A DNA stretch of 64,000 nucleotides from Madurella fahalii (taxonomy: Eukaryota; Ascomycota; Sordariomycetes; Sordariales), in NCBI GenBank assembly GCA_029876055.1, contig CM056875.1:1860001-1924000 (forward strand). Direction: 5' to 3'. The position numbers and the translations under genes were made by a program. The notes beneath the pieces were generated by a model. That model made no database searches. It was not told the DNA's origin and worked only from the letters and a program-made list of their open reading frames with translations. The first letter of the stretch is position 1. Each line of letters begins with the position of its first letter. This document shows positions 10,727 to 22,288 of this stretch, piece after piece.

Positions 10727-11453
10727 ATGAGATTCTTACGCTCACGCACGCTGACAGTTCTCGCCGTCGCCATGTCCGCAAACCCTCCCGTTTCATTCAC
10801 CCTGGACCGTTCCGTAGCAAATAACAAACGCTAACCAATCTTGAAAAAAAAAGCCATGAAGCAACAGCCTCCCCTGCCCCAGAGCCCGGCCCAGCTCCCG
10901 TACTATCCACTTCCCGACCGGGCCCTTCCACCCTCCCCGAATCCTGTACCTACTATCCGACGGCAACCTGGTTCGCGACAACGGGTTGCGACATACCTTG
11001 TCCCACTCAGATAGCCTGCGTTGTAGATCGTTAGTCCGCCCGTCCCAAATCATCCTACTTTCAGCATTTGCAAATCTCTCCTACAAACCCCCCCTTCCCC
11101 CCCAACTTTCGCATCTCACTCATCAACCAACCAACCAACCAAAGGGTGCTCGGCTAATCATTGCAACCCACATCTCTTTGGTTGCCCTCAAAACAGTCGC
11201 GATCATTCTCCCCTGCGGCTGCACCCGCGCAGCCGCCAGACCGACCACGACGACGATCTGCCCGACCAGGTCCCCGTGCTACCAATGCCAGAGCGCCTGG
11301 GGCATAGCCGTCCTCACCGATCCGGCGTGCGCCTCGTCGTCGCCGCCCACGCCAACTGCGATCGCAACCGCCACTGGTAGTAGCAATGCTGAACCGACCG
11401 GGGCGGCTGCTACACCGCGGCCGTTGGCGGTGCGGTATTCAAGGGTTATGTAA
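10727..11453 (+). CDS. Small secreted cysteine-rich protein
   Basis: Predicted about 166-residue secreted protein. The N-terminus MRFLRSRTLTVLAVAMSA has a basic start and a hydrophobic core like a signal peptide. The mature part contains ten cysteines: SCTYYP, GCDIPCPTQIAC, LPCGC, ICPTRSPCYQC and DPAC, followed by a Ser/Thr/Pro/Ala-rich tail. Exon 3 is 11197-11453. Exon 2 ends at 11029 (donor GTTAGT) and starts at 10868. The best-looking first donor (GTAGCA at 10814) leaves exon 2 one base out of phase. A weaker donor, GTTCCG at 10809, restores the frame and gives exon 1 as 10727-10808. The even cysteine number, small size and tail are typical of Sordariomycete secreted proteins or effector-like proteins, but I cannot assign a family. 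It lies 400 bp from a fold-back element. Confidence 0.6.
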
Positions 11454-11982
11454 ACAAGCCAAGGTAGGAGTAACATCGTCTGTTGGGTGGCGGCGGCTTC
11501 CGGGGGGAAAACTACGGTTGGGCTTTCACTGTATCAGTCCCGTCGTGGCCGGGGAAGCTCAAATTGAAGTAGCGTGTCATTTGCGAACCGTGGGGAGCGT
11601 CTCGTTATACTGTGGCCCTGTCCGCTCCGCTATACAGTACGTTGTAGAAACCTGACCTTGGCCTTGGACGGAACAAGAGCAAGAAGGTGTGGAAGGGGGG
11701 AGAAAGCGGCGTAAGAAAAGGAAATGGGCGAAGGGAAGAACTCCCAGAAAAAAGAAAAAAGAAAAAATGTTAAGCGATCTGGCATGGGGTTGGATGGAGC
11801 AGTTCGAACGAACACCTGATTAGAACCACTAGTACCAACGCTGGACGCGAGGCCGTAAGAAAACTACTTTTTCTTTGAATTCAGTACTAAAATTAGTACT
11901 AATTACTACGAAACCCGTAACGCATACCCGCAAAGCAATGACTCGGGAGCAATACATATCACCGTCAGGATCCAAAACGCCT
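11454..11982. other. Convergent intergenic region, secreted protein / MFS transporter
   Basis: The 3' flanks of two convergent genes. A purine-rich tract (GGAAGGGGG...AAAAAAGAAAAAA) lies at about 11690-11768. No gene is seen. Confidence 0.45.
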
Positions 11983-13655
11983 TCATGCATACGGACCTCC
12001 CACGTGCTCGGCGTCCTTACGCGACTCCCGGCCGCTCGACGTAGCACTATCCGGCTTCACATCCGGCCCCGTATGTCCCGGATTCCACTTACTGCTGGTG
12101 ATGGGGTTGACCTTGAGCAGATACATGGTGTCGATCTCCTCCAGGCTGCGGTCCTTGCTCTCTATCAAAAAGAAAAATACCACAAGCACCAGCGCGGCGC
12201 AGCAGCCCGCAAACACTAGACCGTAGAGATAATCGATGGCATCTGTGATGAAGCGGGTGAAGAAGCTCATCAGGAAGTTCCAGAGCCAGTTGCTTGCCGT
12301 CGCGATGGCCATGGCAGGGGCGCGGTACTTGGCGGGGTAGAGCTCGGCAACGACGGCCCAGACGAGGGGACCCCAGGTGGTGGCAAAGGCCACGATGAAT
12401 AGGCACGAGAAAGCGATCAAGATGTTGCCCGCCGTCGGCGTCCTGGCGGGGTTCGTCTGGTCGAGCTGGAAGCGCCCGACAAAAGAATAAACCAGGAAGC
12501 ACACCATCATCCAGGCGGCGCCAGCCATGAGAGCGTTTCTCCTTCCCCACTTGCGGACCACATAGAGGCCGCCGAACGTGCAAGCGACGTTGACCGATCC
12601 CAAAATAATTTGCGTCACATAACTGTCGCTAATGCCCGTGGCGCGGAATATAGTGGTGCCGTAGTAGAAGAAGAAGTTTGCTCCGGTGAGTTGCTGTCCG
12701 GCTTGCAGAGTGATGCCGAGGAGTGTCCGGTAGGCCATGCGGGGACCAGTAAAGATCTCATACCAGGTCGTCTCGGCGCCCGCTCTCTCTTCCTCCAGTT
12801 TGTTCTGGATGTCGGCAATTTGCTGGTTCACAGATGGCGCGTTGATGTCGAGGCCTGCGAGCCTGGCGATGCTGTGACGAGCTTCATCCTCGCGGCCCAT
12901 GCGATATGCATAGCGCGGTGACTCGGGTAGCGCGAGGATGCCGACGCCGAGTATCAGGGACCACAGGAAGGACAGGCCGTTGGGGATGCGCCAGGACCCG
13001 GAATTATCCATGTTGTGCGTACCGTAGTTGACCATTTCCGCGGTCCAGATGCCGAGCGTGATGAAGAGCTGATAGGTGGCAATGAGGACGCCTCTGAGAA
13101 TCGCAGGGCTCGACTCGGACTGATACATGGGTACAGCCACGGAGAGGGCGCCGATACCGAAGCCGGTGACGAGCCGGCCGACAGCAAACTGTACCCATGA
13201 GGTCTCAGACGAGATCTCAATGACGTTGCCAACGCAACAGAAGAGGGCCGAACCGGATATGGCCAGTCGACGGCCGACGATGTCAGCGATCTTACCAGAG
13301 ATCAGCGAGCCGACAAGGCAGCCGGCGGGAAGGAGGCCGACGATTGCGCCCTGGCGGGAAGCGCTGAATTCGTAGGCGCCTGTGGCGGCATCGTACTCCC
13401 CAAAGCGCCGGCCGTAGTCCTCCATGTCGAAGAAACCTGATATCTGACCGCTAGAGCCGCCGTCAGCAACGTGCCCCGGGGCACGAGGAGTGGTGTGGCG
13501 TCCTACCTCACATAACCAAACATGAAGCCGCCGATACTAGCGACCGCACCGAGGAAGATGGCCAGGGCTGTGACCTTTTGGTCCGCGGCTGCCGGCGACA
13601 GTGACATCTTCGAAGGGCCGTGACTCGACCCGGGGCGTTTGCTAAACAACGGCAT
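11983..13655 (-). CDS. MFS sugar (hexose) transporter
   Basis: Plasma-membrane sugar porter of the major facilitator superfamily, probably a hexose/H+ symporter or facilitator. Exon 1 is 13512-13655 and exon 2 is 11983-13443, joined across a 68-nt intron (GTGAGG...CAG) to give 534 residues, the usual length. Family motifs in order: FGYISGFF at the end of TM1 (the exon junction lies between FGY and ISG), GKIADIVGRR (loop 2-3), PESPRYAYRMGRED (loop 6-7), QQLTGANFFFYYGT (TM7), VAELYPAKYRAPAMAIA, and the C-terminal LIESKDRSLEEIDTMYL. The ATG at 13655 is the first in frame; the frame stays open a little further upstream without an ATG. Substrate specificity cannot be read from the motifs. I recall a transporter of this type next to histone H4 in Neurospora. 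Confidence 0.9.
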
Positions 13656-16600
13656 CCTGCTCACTGCGGGCTGTTCACTGTCGTTACGCAATGCACAGGA
13701 AGAGCTGCTATATAGAAAGTGTATGTTTGAAGACGGGTTTCGAGCCCATGCAGCAGCGGGCCAACAACTTTTAATCTGCTCCAGTCGTCAACTACACGCC
13801 GCTGACATTTGACAAGCAGAAGGCGCAGGATGAGCTTTCCCCACGAAATTCCCTTCCCATGGAGTCGATGGAACCAAGGTGGAAAGGGCGTCCATCCGAC
13901 GCTGCCGACGAGTGGAGGGCACAAAATCCCATGTGTGCTCCGTCCCCTGGTGCCTCCGTGCAGCCCGCTTTCCTTGCAGGCGGACCGTAACGGCAAAAGA
14001 CCCTTCATGTGCTCGTTCCGGCAGTTGCACGTTGCCACACAACGATCCCGTACTACATTGTACCCTGACAGGCGCTGATCCGGAAGGAGTAGCGTGTCGT
14101 CATCATCACGGTGCGTCGGATGACGTTGTTTGGGGGACTGTGAACTTCAACGGCGCCTGGTCCCACACGACAGGCATCACCTGTCAAACCTTATCGGGCC
14201 GAGCCTCCGCAATGGCGTCAGCATCCCGACCGTCTTCTGGCGCTCATATCACAGCGTGCTCCGGGCTCGAGGACGCGGGCCCGGAGATGCCGGCAAGAGA
14301 AAGGAAAACGGCCTTGCGACAGAGCCCGAAACTTGAATCACACCGATCCGTCGCTCCTACCTGCCCGCTAAGCAGGCGGAAACTTGAAATCTCGAAGGGA
14401 CTACCTTCTCTGGAAAAGAAAGAAAGAAAGAGAAAGGAGAATAAAAACACCAAGAGAAAAAGGGGGAAAAAGAGAACCAAAAACAAGAGGAAAGAGAAAG
14501 AAAGAAAGAAAGACCCCCGAGAAATCTGCGGTGGTCTAAATAGACGCTGGGTGACGCGTGCAATCACTCTGAGCAGCGCGCGTCGGTCGCGCCAGCAGGG
14601 GACAGTCAGCACCGACGGGGGCTGATTGGCCGATTTCACGAAAGTGTTCCCATTCGGGCAAGCCAAGGCGTCTCTCTGATCTTGCCGCGTTATTCCTGTC
14701 CCTCTTCTCACACACACTCTCTCCTTTTTTTTTTTTTTTTCTTTCCCTCTTTTCTTCCTCCATCTCGTGCCAGGTGCCAGCGACCACGAATTCGCAAGTT
14801 GCTCATGCGCATTTCGGCGACCGAAACCGATGTTCGTGAAGCTTCCCAACACAATCGGTCCTTCTTTTCTCATCACCCACAAGTTTGCTGCTTAGTCACC
14901 AAAGCACCCCCAATTCTCCCCGAACCGGTAGTCGCAGCTACCGGTGGTTCCGCCGTGATCGTTCCAGACGTCATCGGCCCGGCCGTATGTTCTCGAAAGG
15001 GCGCCAGCAGGCGCCTTCTTGATGATTGGTCACGCCCTGCAGAGGATCCGGCATGGAGCGCCGTGGAAGGGGTTGTCACCAACAGTTCCTGGTGCTCGAG
15101 ATGCGATCCCGCGTCTTGAATCGCCCTGCGCCGATCTCCCTGTTAGTGACTGGGTCGCTGGAGCCCTGCATCATCCTCCCGTGCCCGAAGGGAAATCTCC
15201 AGTGAGATTTCTGTCTCCTACCCGGACGCCGACCGGACTATTTTTTTGGCCTAGTGTTCTCTTTCCCCACTCACATTAAGTGTGAGCATCACGGATCGTT
15301 AGGCTATGCCTTGTGAGGGAGCTTTCTCCTAGATGTTCTCTCCTAGGTGCGCGTGGTCACGAATATCTTGCTGAGAACCCCCCAAAGCCCTCCGAAATAC
15401 GAGCTTGCGTAATTGCTCCTCCATTTATACTTCATCGCTAGGAGCTGCACCTTGCGGTCGCTAGACACTTGTGGCAGCAGCGACGATTTACTTGATATTG
15501 GGGGAGTGGGGGCAACAAGCTTATTCTCTGGCGACAAGATTCTTTGTCGGTCATACGAGGTGCGAATCTGACTAGAGGGTGTCAGCTCCGAGTTCCAGAC
15601 CGGATAGAGGGACAGCTTTTGATCCCGCTGGAAACAAAACATTGCGTTGGTTGCGTGGCCTATTGCAGGCCATGGAGAAGAGGGGGTGCGGTAGGCGCCC
15701 GAAAGACACATGGCAACCGGCTGCCATCACTTAGGACATCATATATCGTACCGTTTGTGTGGAGGAGATTGGAGGCTCCGAAGTTTACATGGTGTCTGCT
15801 TCGGAAACCTCTTTGTCTGGACTACCCCATCATGAGGAACCGACCGGCATGCGATACCCAGCCTCACACTGATGGTCGTCTGCGTTGGGTGCATGGTGCA
15901 GATAACAGATCACTATTACAGTACTGCAGGCGGACGAGGAGATAAGATATGTGAGTTAGTCCCGGGCCGTGCTAGCAGATTTGGCGCTCCCGAAGTCAAG
16001 TGCTGGCCTTGACAGGACCTTGGAACTTCGCTCGCCAAGAGAAAATGAAGTCTGGATGGGAAGGGAAAAAAAAAAAAAAACCATTGCCGACCCGCTGATG
16101 TGGTTGGCTGCAATACGCAACTGTGAGAACAGAGGGTGTGAGTTACCTTTATCATCTACGCTCATCCCCCCCTACCAGATTCTAATCAACTGGGCTGGCT
16201 TCTCCGAGCCATCTAATCTTATCTTTGCATAGTTATGCGCAATCCCGCCCCGTTTATCACGCCTTCTTGATCGAAGAAAAGTTTTCTCTTGATTGTCGCC
16301 ACTTTCGCTTGGCAGGTGAGTTTTTCAGGTTATGTTCTGGGCTCCCTCGGAGCCCCCGAGTCCTCGGACGACGAATTCCCCGATCGTCGGTGGGCCCGGC
16401 CGCTTTCTATTCGGCCTTAAGACTTTGCCCTCCGAACTGCCTCGTCTGTCTGCCGATTTGTTGCGGCGGCAGTCTCTGTTGTCGGGGTTTTCTCGATAGG
16501 TTGCGTTTTCAGTGACTAGCGTGTGCGCTCGTTTCCGTGAAGGTTTCTCTTGTGGGGGCACTGCAGGTTCGACATCTAGGTTGTTGTCGGTTCTGGCCGG

Positions 16601-17409
16601 TGGGGCGGGACGGAATGTGTGGGTGCTATGTGGTTGTGGTTGAAGCGGTTCGTGCCGGTCAGGGACAGGGGGTCTTTTCCTATGGGGGTGGGATGATAAG
16701 ATGATGCGGCTTATGTATGATTGATGTTCAAAATTTTGTTTAATGGACAGGATTCTGGGACGGGGATGTTGGAATAAAAGGTGCGCAGCATTTCAACCTG
16801 CAGGTGTTCCGCTTTGTTTGGGATCCCACCGGGTCGTTACCCCTGAAAGCCCTCATCCACCACACCTTATCCACCACCTACAAGCTTCTGCTTCCCAGAC
16901 AGGGTTGAGGGCATACCCACGTTTCCTTCGGGAGCTGCTGGACCCATCGGGGCCCATAGCCATTTCGGATTTTGTTGGCGTTCGACTTTCCCGGTGCCCG
17001 TCTGACTCTTGACTCTGCGCAAAATACTCACCTCGCGCAATCGCTCGCCTCGTTCCCTCGAGGTTTTGGCGCCCTGAACGACTCCGAGACCAAGGGAAGG
17101 TACCCACTCACGATCTGTGTTTCTTGGGTCGCTCTTGGACCTTTCCTGTGGTATCCCCAGTTCTTGGCTTTCCTCCGGTTCCCCGTCTTTCCCGGTCGAC
17201 CTGTCGGTTACCGCTGTGTCCGCCGTTTCTGCGCTCATCTCTGTTGCTTGGAATCGCATTCAAAACTCCCTGTGGTCCGCATCTGAATCCGGGTCCGCTT
17301 TCCGCCTGCCTCTCCCTTCGTTACGTGGGAATTGGCCGTCCATCGCCTTGCGCATCGGAGCGGCGCTGTGAGAGGGGGACGGACACAAAAGGGGGAAAGA
17401 AAAGGCCTA
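13656..17409. other. 3.75 kb intergenic region between MFS transporter and amino-acid permease
   Basis: Divergent upstream region of two transporter genes. Contents seen: a purine-rich GAAA-type tract (14400-14515), a T-run at 14726-14740, an 8-bp inverted repeat ACCGGTAG/CTACCGGT with a 6-nt spacer at 14924-14945, an A-run at 16065-16080, and CT-rich DNA before 17400 typical of a long permease leader. Open frames on both strands are short, overlapping and unrecognisable. I see no supported gene. Confidence 0.45.
15941..16700 (+). promoter_or_regulatory. GATA-factor sites upstream of amino-acid permease
   Basis: Three GATAAG cores lie upstream of the permease: 15941-15946 (+), 16218-16223 (-) and 16695-16700 (+). 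AREA/NIT2-type GATA factors activate amino-acid permeases under nitrogen limitation in filamentous fungi. The gene assignment is inference, since the sites are 0.7-1.5 kb from the start codon and six-base motifs occur by chance. Confidence 0.3.
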
Positions 17410-19131
17410 ATGAAGGCCAGCGATACCTGGCCACCCTCCCCGGCTGACTCGGCCGGGTCGGTGGTCACAGTAACCGGCGCTGGGGGTGTCTTCACTGAGA
17501 AGAAAGCCGATTCGATCAAGGGCAATGGTATCAATAGCAGCGCTGACTCGGCGCGGCAGGGCGAGCTGCAGAGGCAGTTATCGGGCCGCCATCTCAACTT
17601 CATTGCCATTGGCGGTACAATTGGAACGGGCTTCTTCTTAAGTACCGGCACAGCGTTAGTCAAGGCGGGCCCCGCGGGATGTCTGATCTCATACGTCTTT
17701 GTTGGCACCATGTTGTGGTCTGTCATGGTGTGCTTGGGGGAGATGGCGACGTATATCCCGACTGCCGGGGCGTTCTCGGCTTACGCCACGCGGTTCGTTG
17801 ACCCGAGCCTGGGCTTCGCCGTGGGGTGGCTGTATTGGTTCGGATGTGAGTCCCTCCTCGGACGGAGCGCGCGCAAGTCGGTTGCGACTATTACTTTGGA
17901 TGGGCGCTGACGAGACGGCCAAACAGGGGCCATCACATACGCCCTCTCACTCACGGCGTCGGGGCTCATTATCCAGTATTGGAATAGAAGTGTCAACATC
18001 GGCATCCTCATCGCAGTCTTCTGGGTCGTTTTCACACTTGTCAACTACCTCCCCGTCGGCATCTACGGGGAGCTGGAGATGTGGCTATCGAGTCTCAAGG
18101 TCATCACCATCTTTGGATTCATCATATTTGCCATCTGCGTCGCCGCCGGTGCCGGTGCCGGCCAGGAAGGTGTCCTAGGCTTCAAGTATTGGCACGACCC
18201 AGGGCCCTTCAATGAATACCTGGTCAGAGGTGGGACGGGCAAATTCGTCGGGTTCTGGGCCGTGATAATCCAAGCCGCGGTTGCGTACCAGGGCGCAGAG
18301 CTAGTAGGTGTCGGCGCTGGCGAGGCGCGCGACCCTCGCAAGACCGTCCCGAACGCCATCAAGGTTACCTTCTGGGGCATCATCGGCCTCTTTGTCATTA
18401 CCATATGGCTGATGGGCATGGTCGTGCCATCGAACGATCCGAATCTGCTGAGTGGCTCATCGGACGCGTCGGCCTCGCCACTCGTCATTGCCGCGCAACG
18501 CGCTGGCGTCAGGATCCTGCCGGATATCATCAACGCCGTGTTGCTGACGGCCGTCTTATCCGCTGCCAACTCGAACGTCTACTCCGGCAGCCGTGTGCTG
18601 GTCGCGCTCGCCGAAGAGGGTCAGGCACCGGCGTTTCTGAAGAGGACGAACAGGAGGGGTATCCCAACCGTCGCCGTCGCCGTCACGGCCGCATTCGGAT
18701 TGCTCGGGTTTCTGAACCTCTCCGCCGAAGGAGGCAAGGTATTCAACTGGCTACTCAACATCAGTGCCGTGGCCGGCCTCACGACCTGGGGTAGCACGTG
18801 CTTGTCACACTTGTGTTTCATGCGAGCGCTCAAGGCCCAAGGAATACCGCGGTCTGAGCTGCCGTACATCTCACGCTTCCAGCCGTACACGGCCATATAC
18901 GGACTGTTCTTCAACATTCTGGTAGCCCTGACGCAAGGGTTCACGGTGTTCATCGAGTGGGACACAAGCGACTTCTTCGCGGCCTACGTCAGTCTCATTC
19001 TGTTTGCGGTGTTGTGGGCTGGGCATAAACTCTGGTACAGACAGCCTGCCGTTCGCCCGGCCGAGGCGGATCTCGTCCGTGGACGCTATGATTCACATGA
19101 AGAGCGGGCTGCTGTTGACGGCGGGGTATGA
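17410..19131 (+). CDS. Amino-acid permease (YAT/AAP family)
   Basis: Plasma-membrane amino-acid/H+ symporter of the fungal YAT family (APC superfamily). Exons 17410-17845 and 17927-19131 join across an 81-nt intron (GTGAGT...CAG) inside a Trp codon, giving 546 residues. A hydrophilic cytosolic N-terminus (about 50 residues) leads to LSGRHLNFIAIGGTIGTGFF, the TM1 unwound-helix motif that binds the substrate alpha-amino and carboxyl groups. About 12 hydrophobic segments follow, with the conserved ELVGVGAGEARDPRKTVPNAI and LTAVLSAANSNVYSGSRVL blocks. The C-terminal tail is short. The ATG at 17410 is the first in-frame ATG after a CT-rich leader. It ends 248 bp from the end of the converging rvt gene. 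Substrate range (general or specific) cannot be told from these motifs. Confidence 0.92.
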
Positions 19132-19379
19132 CCAAGACTTGAAAATCACCCTCGGTGGTTAAGATAGGATCCCGCAAGACGAAAACGGGATGGACAAGGG
19201 GGCCTGTGACATGGCCATGGGAAAGAGCTGGCGAGACGGACCGGCAACGCCCTTAAATTCATCTCCGAACCCGAAGCTAAGCGGCGTGTATGATATAATA
19301 TAATGGCATAGCGTGCATGATAGCGATAATAGCTTATTATAACACCTGGTTGTTTCCAAGACGACATGGCCCTCGGCAT

Positions 19380-22288
19380 TTAGAGGACCATGTTCCAGCT
19401 GACCTTCTTGCCCCTCATCATCGCCAGAACACCTACGGGGAGGAACTGCTTGTCGACAAGACTCAGCCCACCGAAATTCTCCAGCAGCTCCTTCGAATAG
19501 AGTTGCAGGAACCATTTCTTCTCCGAGTCGAGCCGGACACTGTCGGACAGGAAGTCGACAAGCTCGCCCTCTACTTCCTTGCTCAGTGCGATCTCCTCCG
19601 TCTCGGGGACAGAGACGAGTTTTTCGAAAGTACTGAGGAATTTCGGGCTATCCCGTTCACGGAACCGGCTGAACTCTTCGAGCGGGAAGAAAGTATTCCT
19701 CTCCGACTCTGGGACGGCCGACACCTCGGACAAGTCCTGATCCGGGTACAAATGGCGTAGCCGGCGGCGTAGAATTTGTTCGTTACACGCTTCAAACCTT
19801 TTCTTGGCTGCCAGGTACGACTCTCGCTCGCCTTTAAGGAACTCATTGATAAGGTCCTCGGGCGTCTGAGTAATCTTGTTGCGGACCAGGAACAAGCCTA
19901 CGAATGGGTTCCGCAACGCCAAACCGCCGAGTTGCTCTGGCAAGAAGATGAAAGAATCGGGGAGGTCCGAAACGCCGAAGCGATCTTGGATCATTTTTTT
20001 GACTAGCTCAGGGGCGTGGTCAGTCTGATTTAGTCATCTGGGAGCAGTGCATGAGAAGCGGTGCGGCTTACCGTGTTCGACCACACTTCCCCCCTTCCCG
20101 TTTGAGCCAGGGAACAACCTCTGCAACATGTCTCGGTACGTGTTTAGGACCTCTTCGACATGGTCCCGCCCAAAGCAATACGCCGGCTCGCCAAAGGTGT
20201 GACTGAAGAACCGGCCGATGCAGCTATTCCATGTCTGGACCCACGACATGACGCTTTTGCACTCGGTTAGCTGCTTCTTCAGCTGATCGACGTGCGCCAT
20301 GACGAGCTTCTTGTTGATCACCCATTTCCCGGACTGCGAGTCGAGAGAAAGGAAGCCGATGTTGACCGAGCCTGCCGGCAGCATCTCGGCAACCTTTGCG
20401 TCTCTCTTGCTGCTCCCTGGAAGGTAGACAGAGCCCGTCTTGCTCTTATTAAACTCGAGACCGAAGATCTTGGCGAAGGACTGCATGCAAGACCATGCCT
20501 GGGCGCTCCTCTCGGGCTCGCCCACAAGCCAGATGTCGTCGTGCAGGCGGTACAGCAGGATGCCCGTCTCGCGATTGACCGCGATATCCATGAAGAAAAG
20601 CACTAGCTCTCCTGTGAGCTTCTCGGAGGCGTGCGCCATCGGGACGCCCCTTTTGCGGATGCGTGGGCCGAGCTGCGGACGGTCGTCGGATGCGGCGTCC
20701 AAGTTGAGCGGAGACTCCAAATACTTCTTGAAGAAGTCGATCCAGTCCTGGCCGAATCCGACATACTGCATGACAGCATAAACGGTACTATGAGAGAGAC
20801 CTGTTGCGTACCTGGGCCGAAGATCTGGTTAGCTTGAGCTGCTTGCTTGATGGAGCGAAGGTTCTCACCACTGCAAATCCGTCTGGACGAGAGCAACGCC
20901 GGCCCCGGGGTCTGACCGATTATCGTGCGTGATATTTCGGAGACGATGGACAATCAGCTCCGAAGTAAGCCGCCGCAACAGCTGTTGCTTGATACCTGAC
21001 CGCTTCTGCGGAGGTGCATTCACGTCCACAGACCGGCTATCGTCGCTGTCATCATCGTCGTCGTCATAATTGTTGTCGCCGTCGAAGAGCGAGGTTTCAG
21101 TGGTAGGAAGCTGGGAGAGGAAGAATGTATCCAAATACTCTGTTTTGCGCCGTTGCTCGAGGTTGTGGCCGTATACGTCGCCGGTGTTGAGATAGTAGCG
21201 ACGCCTTTGGGATTCGTCCGGCGACGGTGCTTGGTGACCGTCAAGGTCTCTGGCGCAGACGTCCGACATGAAAGACTTCAAGGCCGGCTTGATGATGTTG
21301 CACAATCTGATTCCGATATACTGGACAAATATCATCTGCAGGATATCATCGTCGGCCCAGATACGGTATTTGCCATTCAGACCAGCGCGCGGCATGACCC
21401 GAATGCCGTCTTTGCCGGCATCCCAATGCCATTGCTTCAAGTCGGAGAAGCGCATGTTCAGAACATCAGCAATTTCGGCCTTTGCCACCTCGCTCTCCAA
21501 GAAATCGCGCAGGATAGCTTGCTTTTCGTCGCTGAGGATGTCTTCGGTCAGAAGGCCCTTGATGCAGCTGGTGAGGGACTCCTCATTGAACGGGGCTGTT
21601 TCAGACATAAAGTCCGAGCTGGCGTCGGCGATCTTCTCGCGCAGATCCTCAAGGGCCTTTTGACTTTCCTCGTCAGGGAACAAGCGGTCGAGGAAACTTC
21701 GGATCTCGCCCTCGTCGGTTTCGAGAGGCTCAAACACGACAGATTCGAACCTATCGACGAGCTCGCTCAACCGCTGGCGCTGGCGCTCAACGAGCTCGAA
21801 GGAGTCATTGTCTGCATCGTCGGTCGTGGCGTGTAACGGCTCGGGTTCTGGCTGGTCCATCCATTCTGCGATGGGCACAGTTAGGATGTGCTAGGCACAA
21901 ACGTGGGGGCATGGAGCAGCATACCAGTCAAAAGACGGGAATACAGATGAGCCATGTCCAACTTCCGGCTCTGGATGTCAAGCTTGGCACGGAGTTGGTG
22001 GTTGAAGCTGGCCAGCTGGGACACGGGAATCGACGCATCGTACCGGGACTGTGCCAACCAGCGCTCAAGATTGGTGAGACCCGGGTCTTTGGCAGCTGCT
22101 GGGTAGAGTTCCCTGACAGCGTCGACGAGACAGGCAAGACGGTCTCGCTCATCAGCCGCCGCATCGGCCTTGTCAAGGTACTCGCGCTTGCGGTCCTCAT
22201 AGGACTTGTGGCGGGATTCTAGCTCCCGGATCTTGCTGAGCGTGATGCTCTGCAGCGTCTTGGACAAGACCGACTTAGGTGATGCCAT
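19380..22288 (-). CDS. rvt: rvt: domesticated reverse-transcriptase-related cellular protein
   Basis: A four-exon gene: 21925-22288, 20869-21865, 20072-20811 and 19380-20002. The introns (59, 57 and 69 nt) are canonical, and phases sum to 908 codons (907 aa). Residues about 10-60 form a charged coiled coil (IRELESRHKSYEDRKREYL). A long middle segment with an Asp-rich spacer (YDDDDDDSDDS) leads to RT motif A, VQTDLQW (Asp451). Then come YATGLSHSTVYAVMQ, motif B RGVPMAHASEKLTGELVL (about 508-525) and motif C YRLHDDIWLVG (Asp545-Asp546). The C-terminal half has LGGLALRNPF. HDD in place of YxDD, the coiled coil and the long C-terminal extension match the rvt family described by Gladyshev and Arkhipova: single-copy cellular genes in fungi and some other eukaryotes and bacteria, whose products can polymerise nucleotides. 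I see no LTR, endonuclease, RNase H, poly-A tail or target duplication. The start at 22288 is the first in-frame ATG. Biological role is unknown. Confidence 0.9.

Noticed and set aside
20812..20868. A 13-nt microexon (ATCTTCGGCCCAG) in rvt.
   Set aside because: It would create a TGA stop at the junction; treating the whole 57 nt as one intron gives the conserved WYATGLSHSTVYAVMQ and correct phase.
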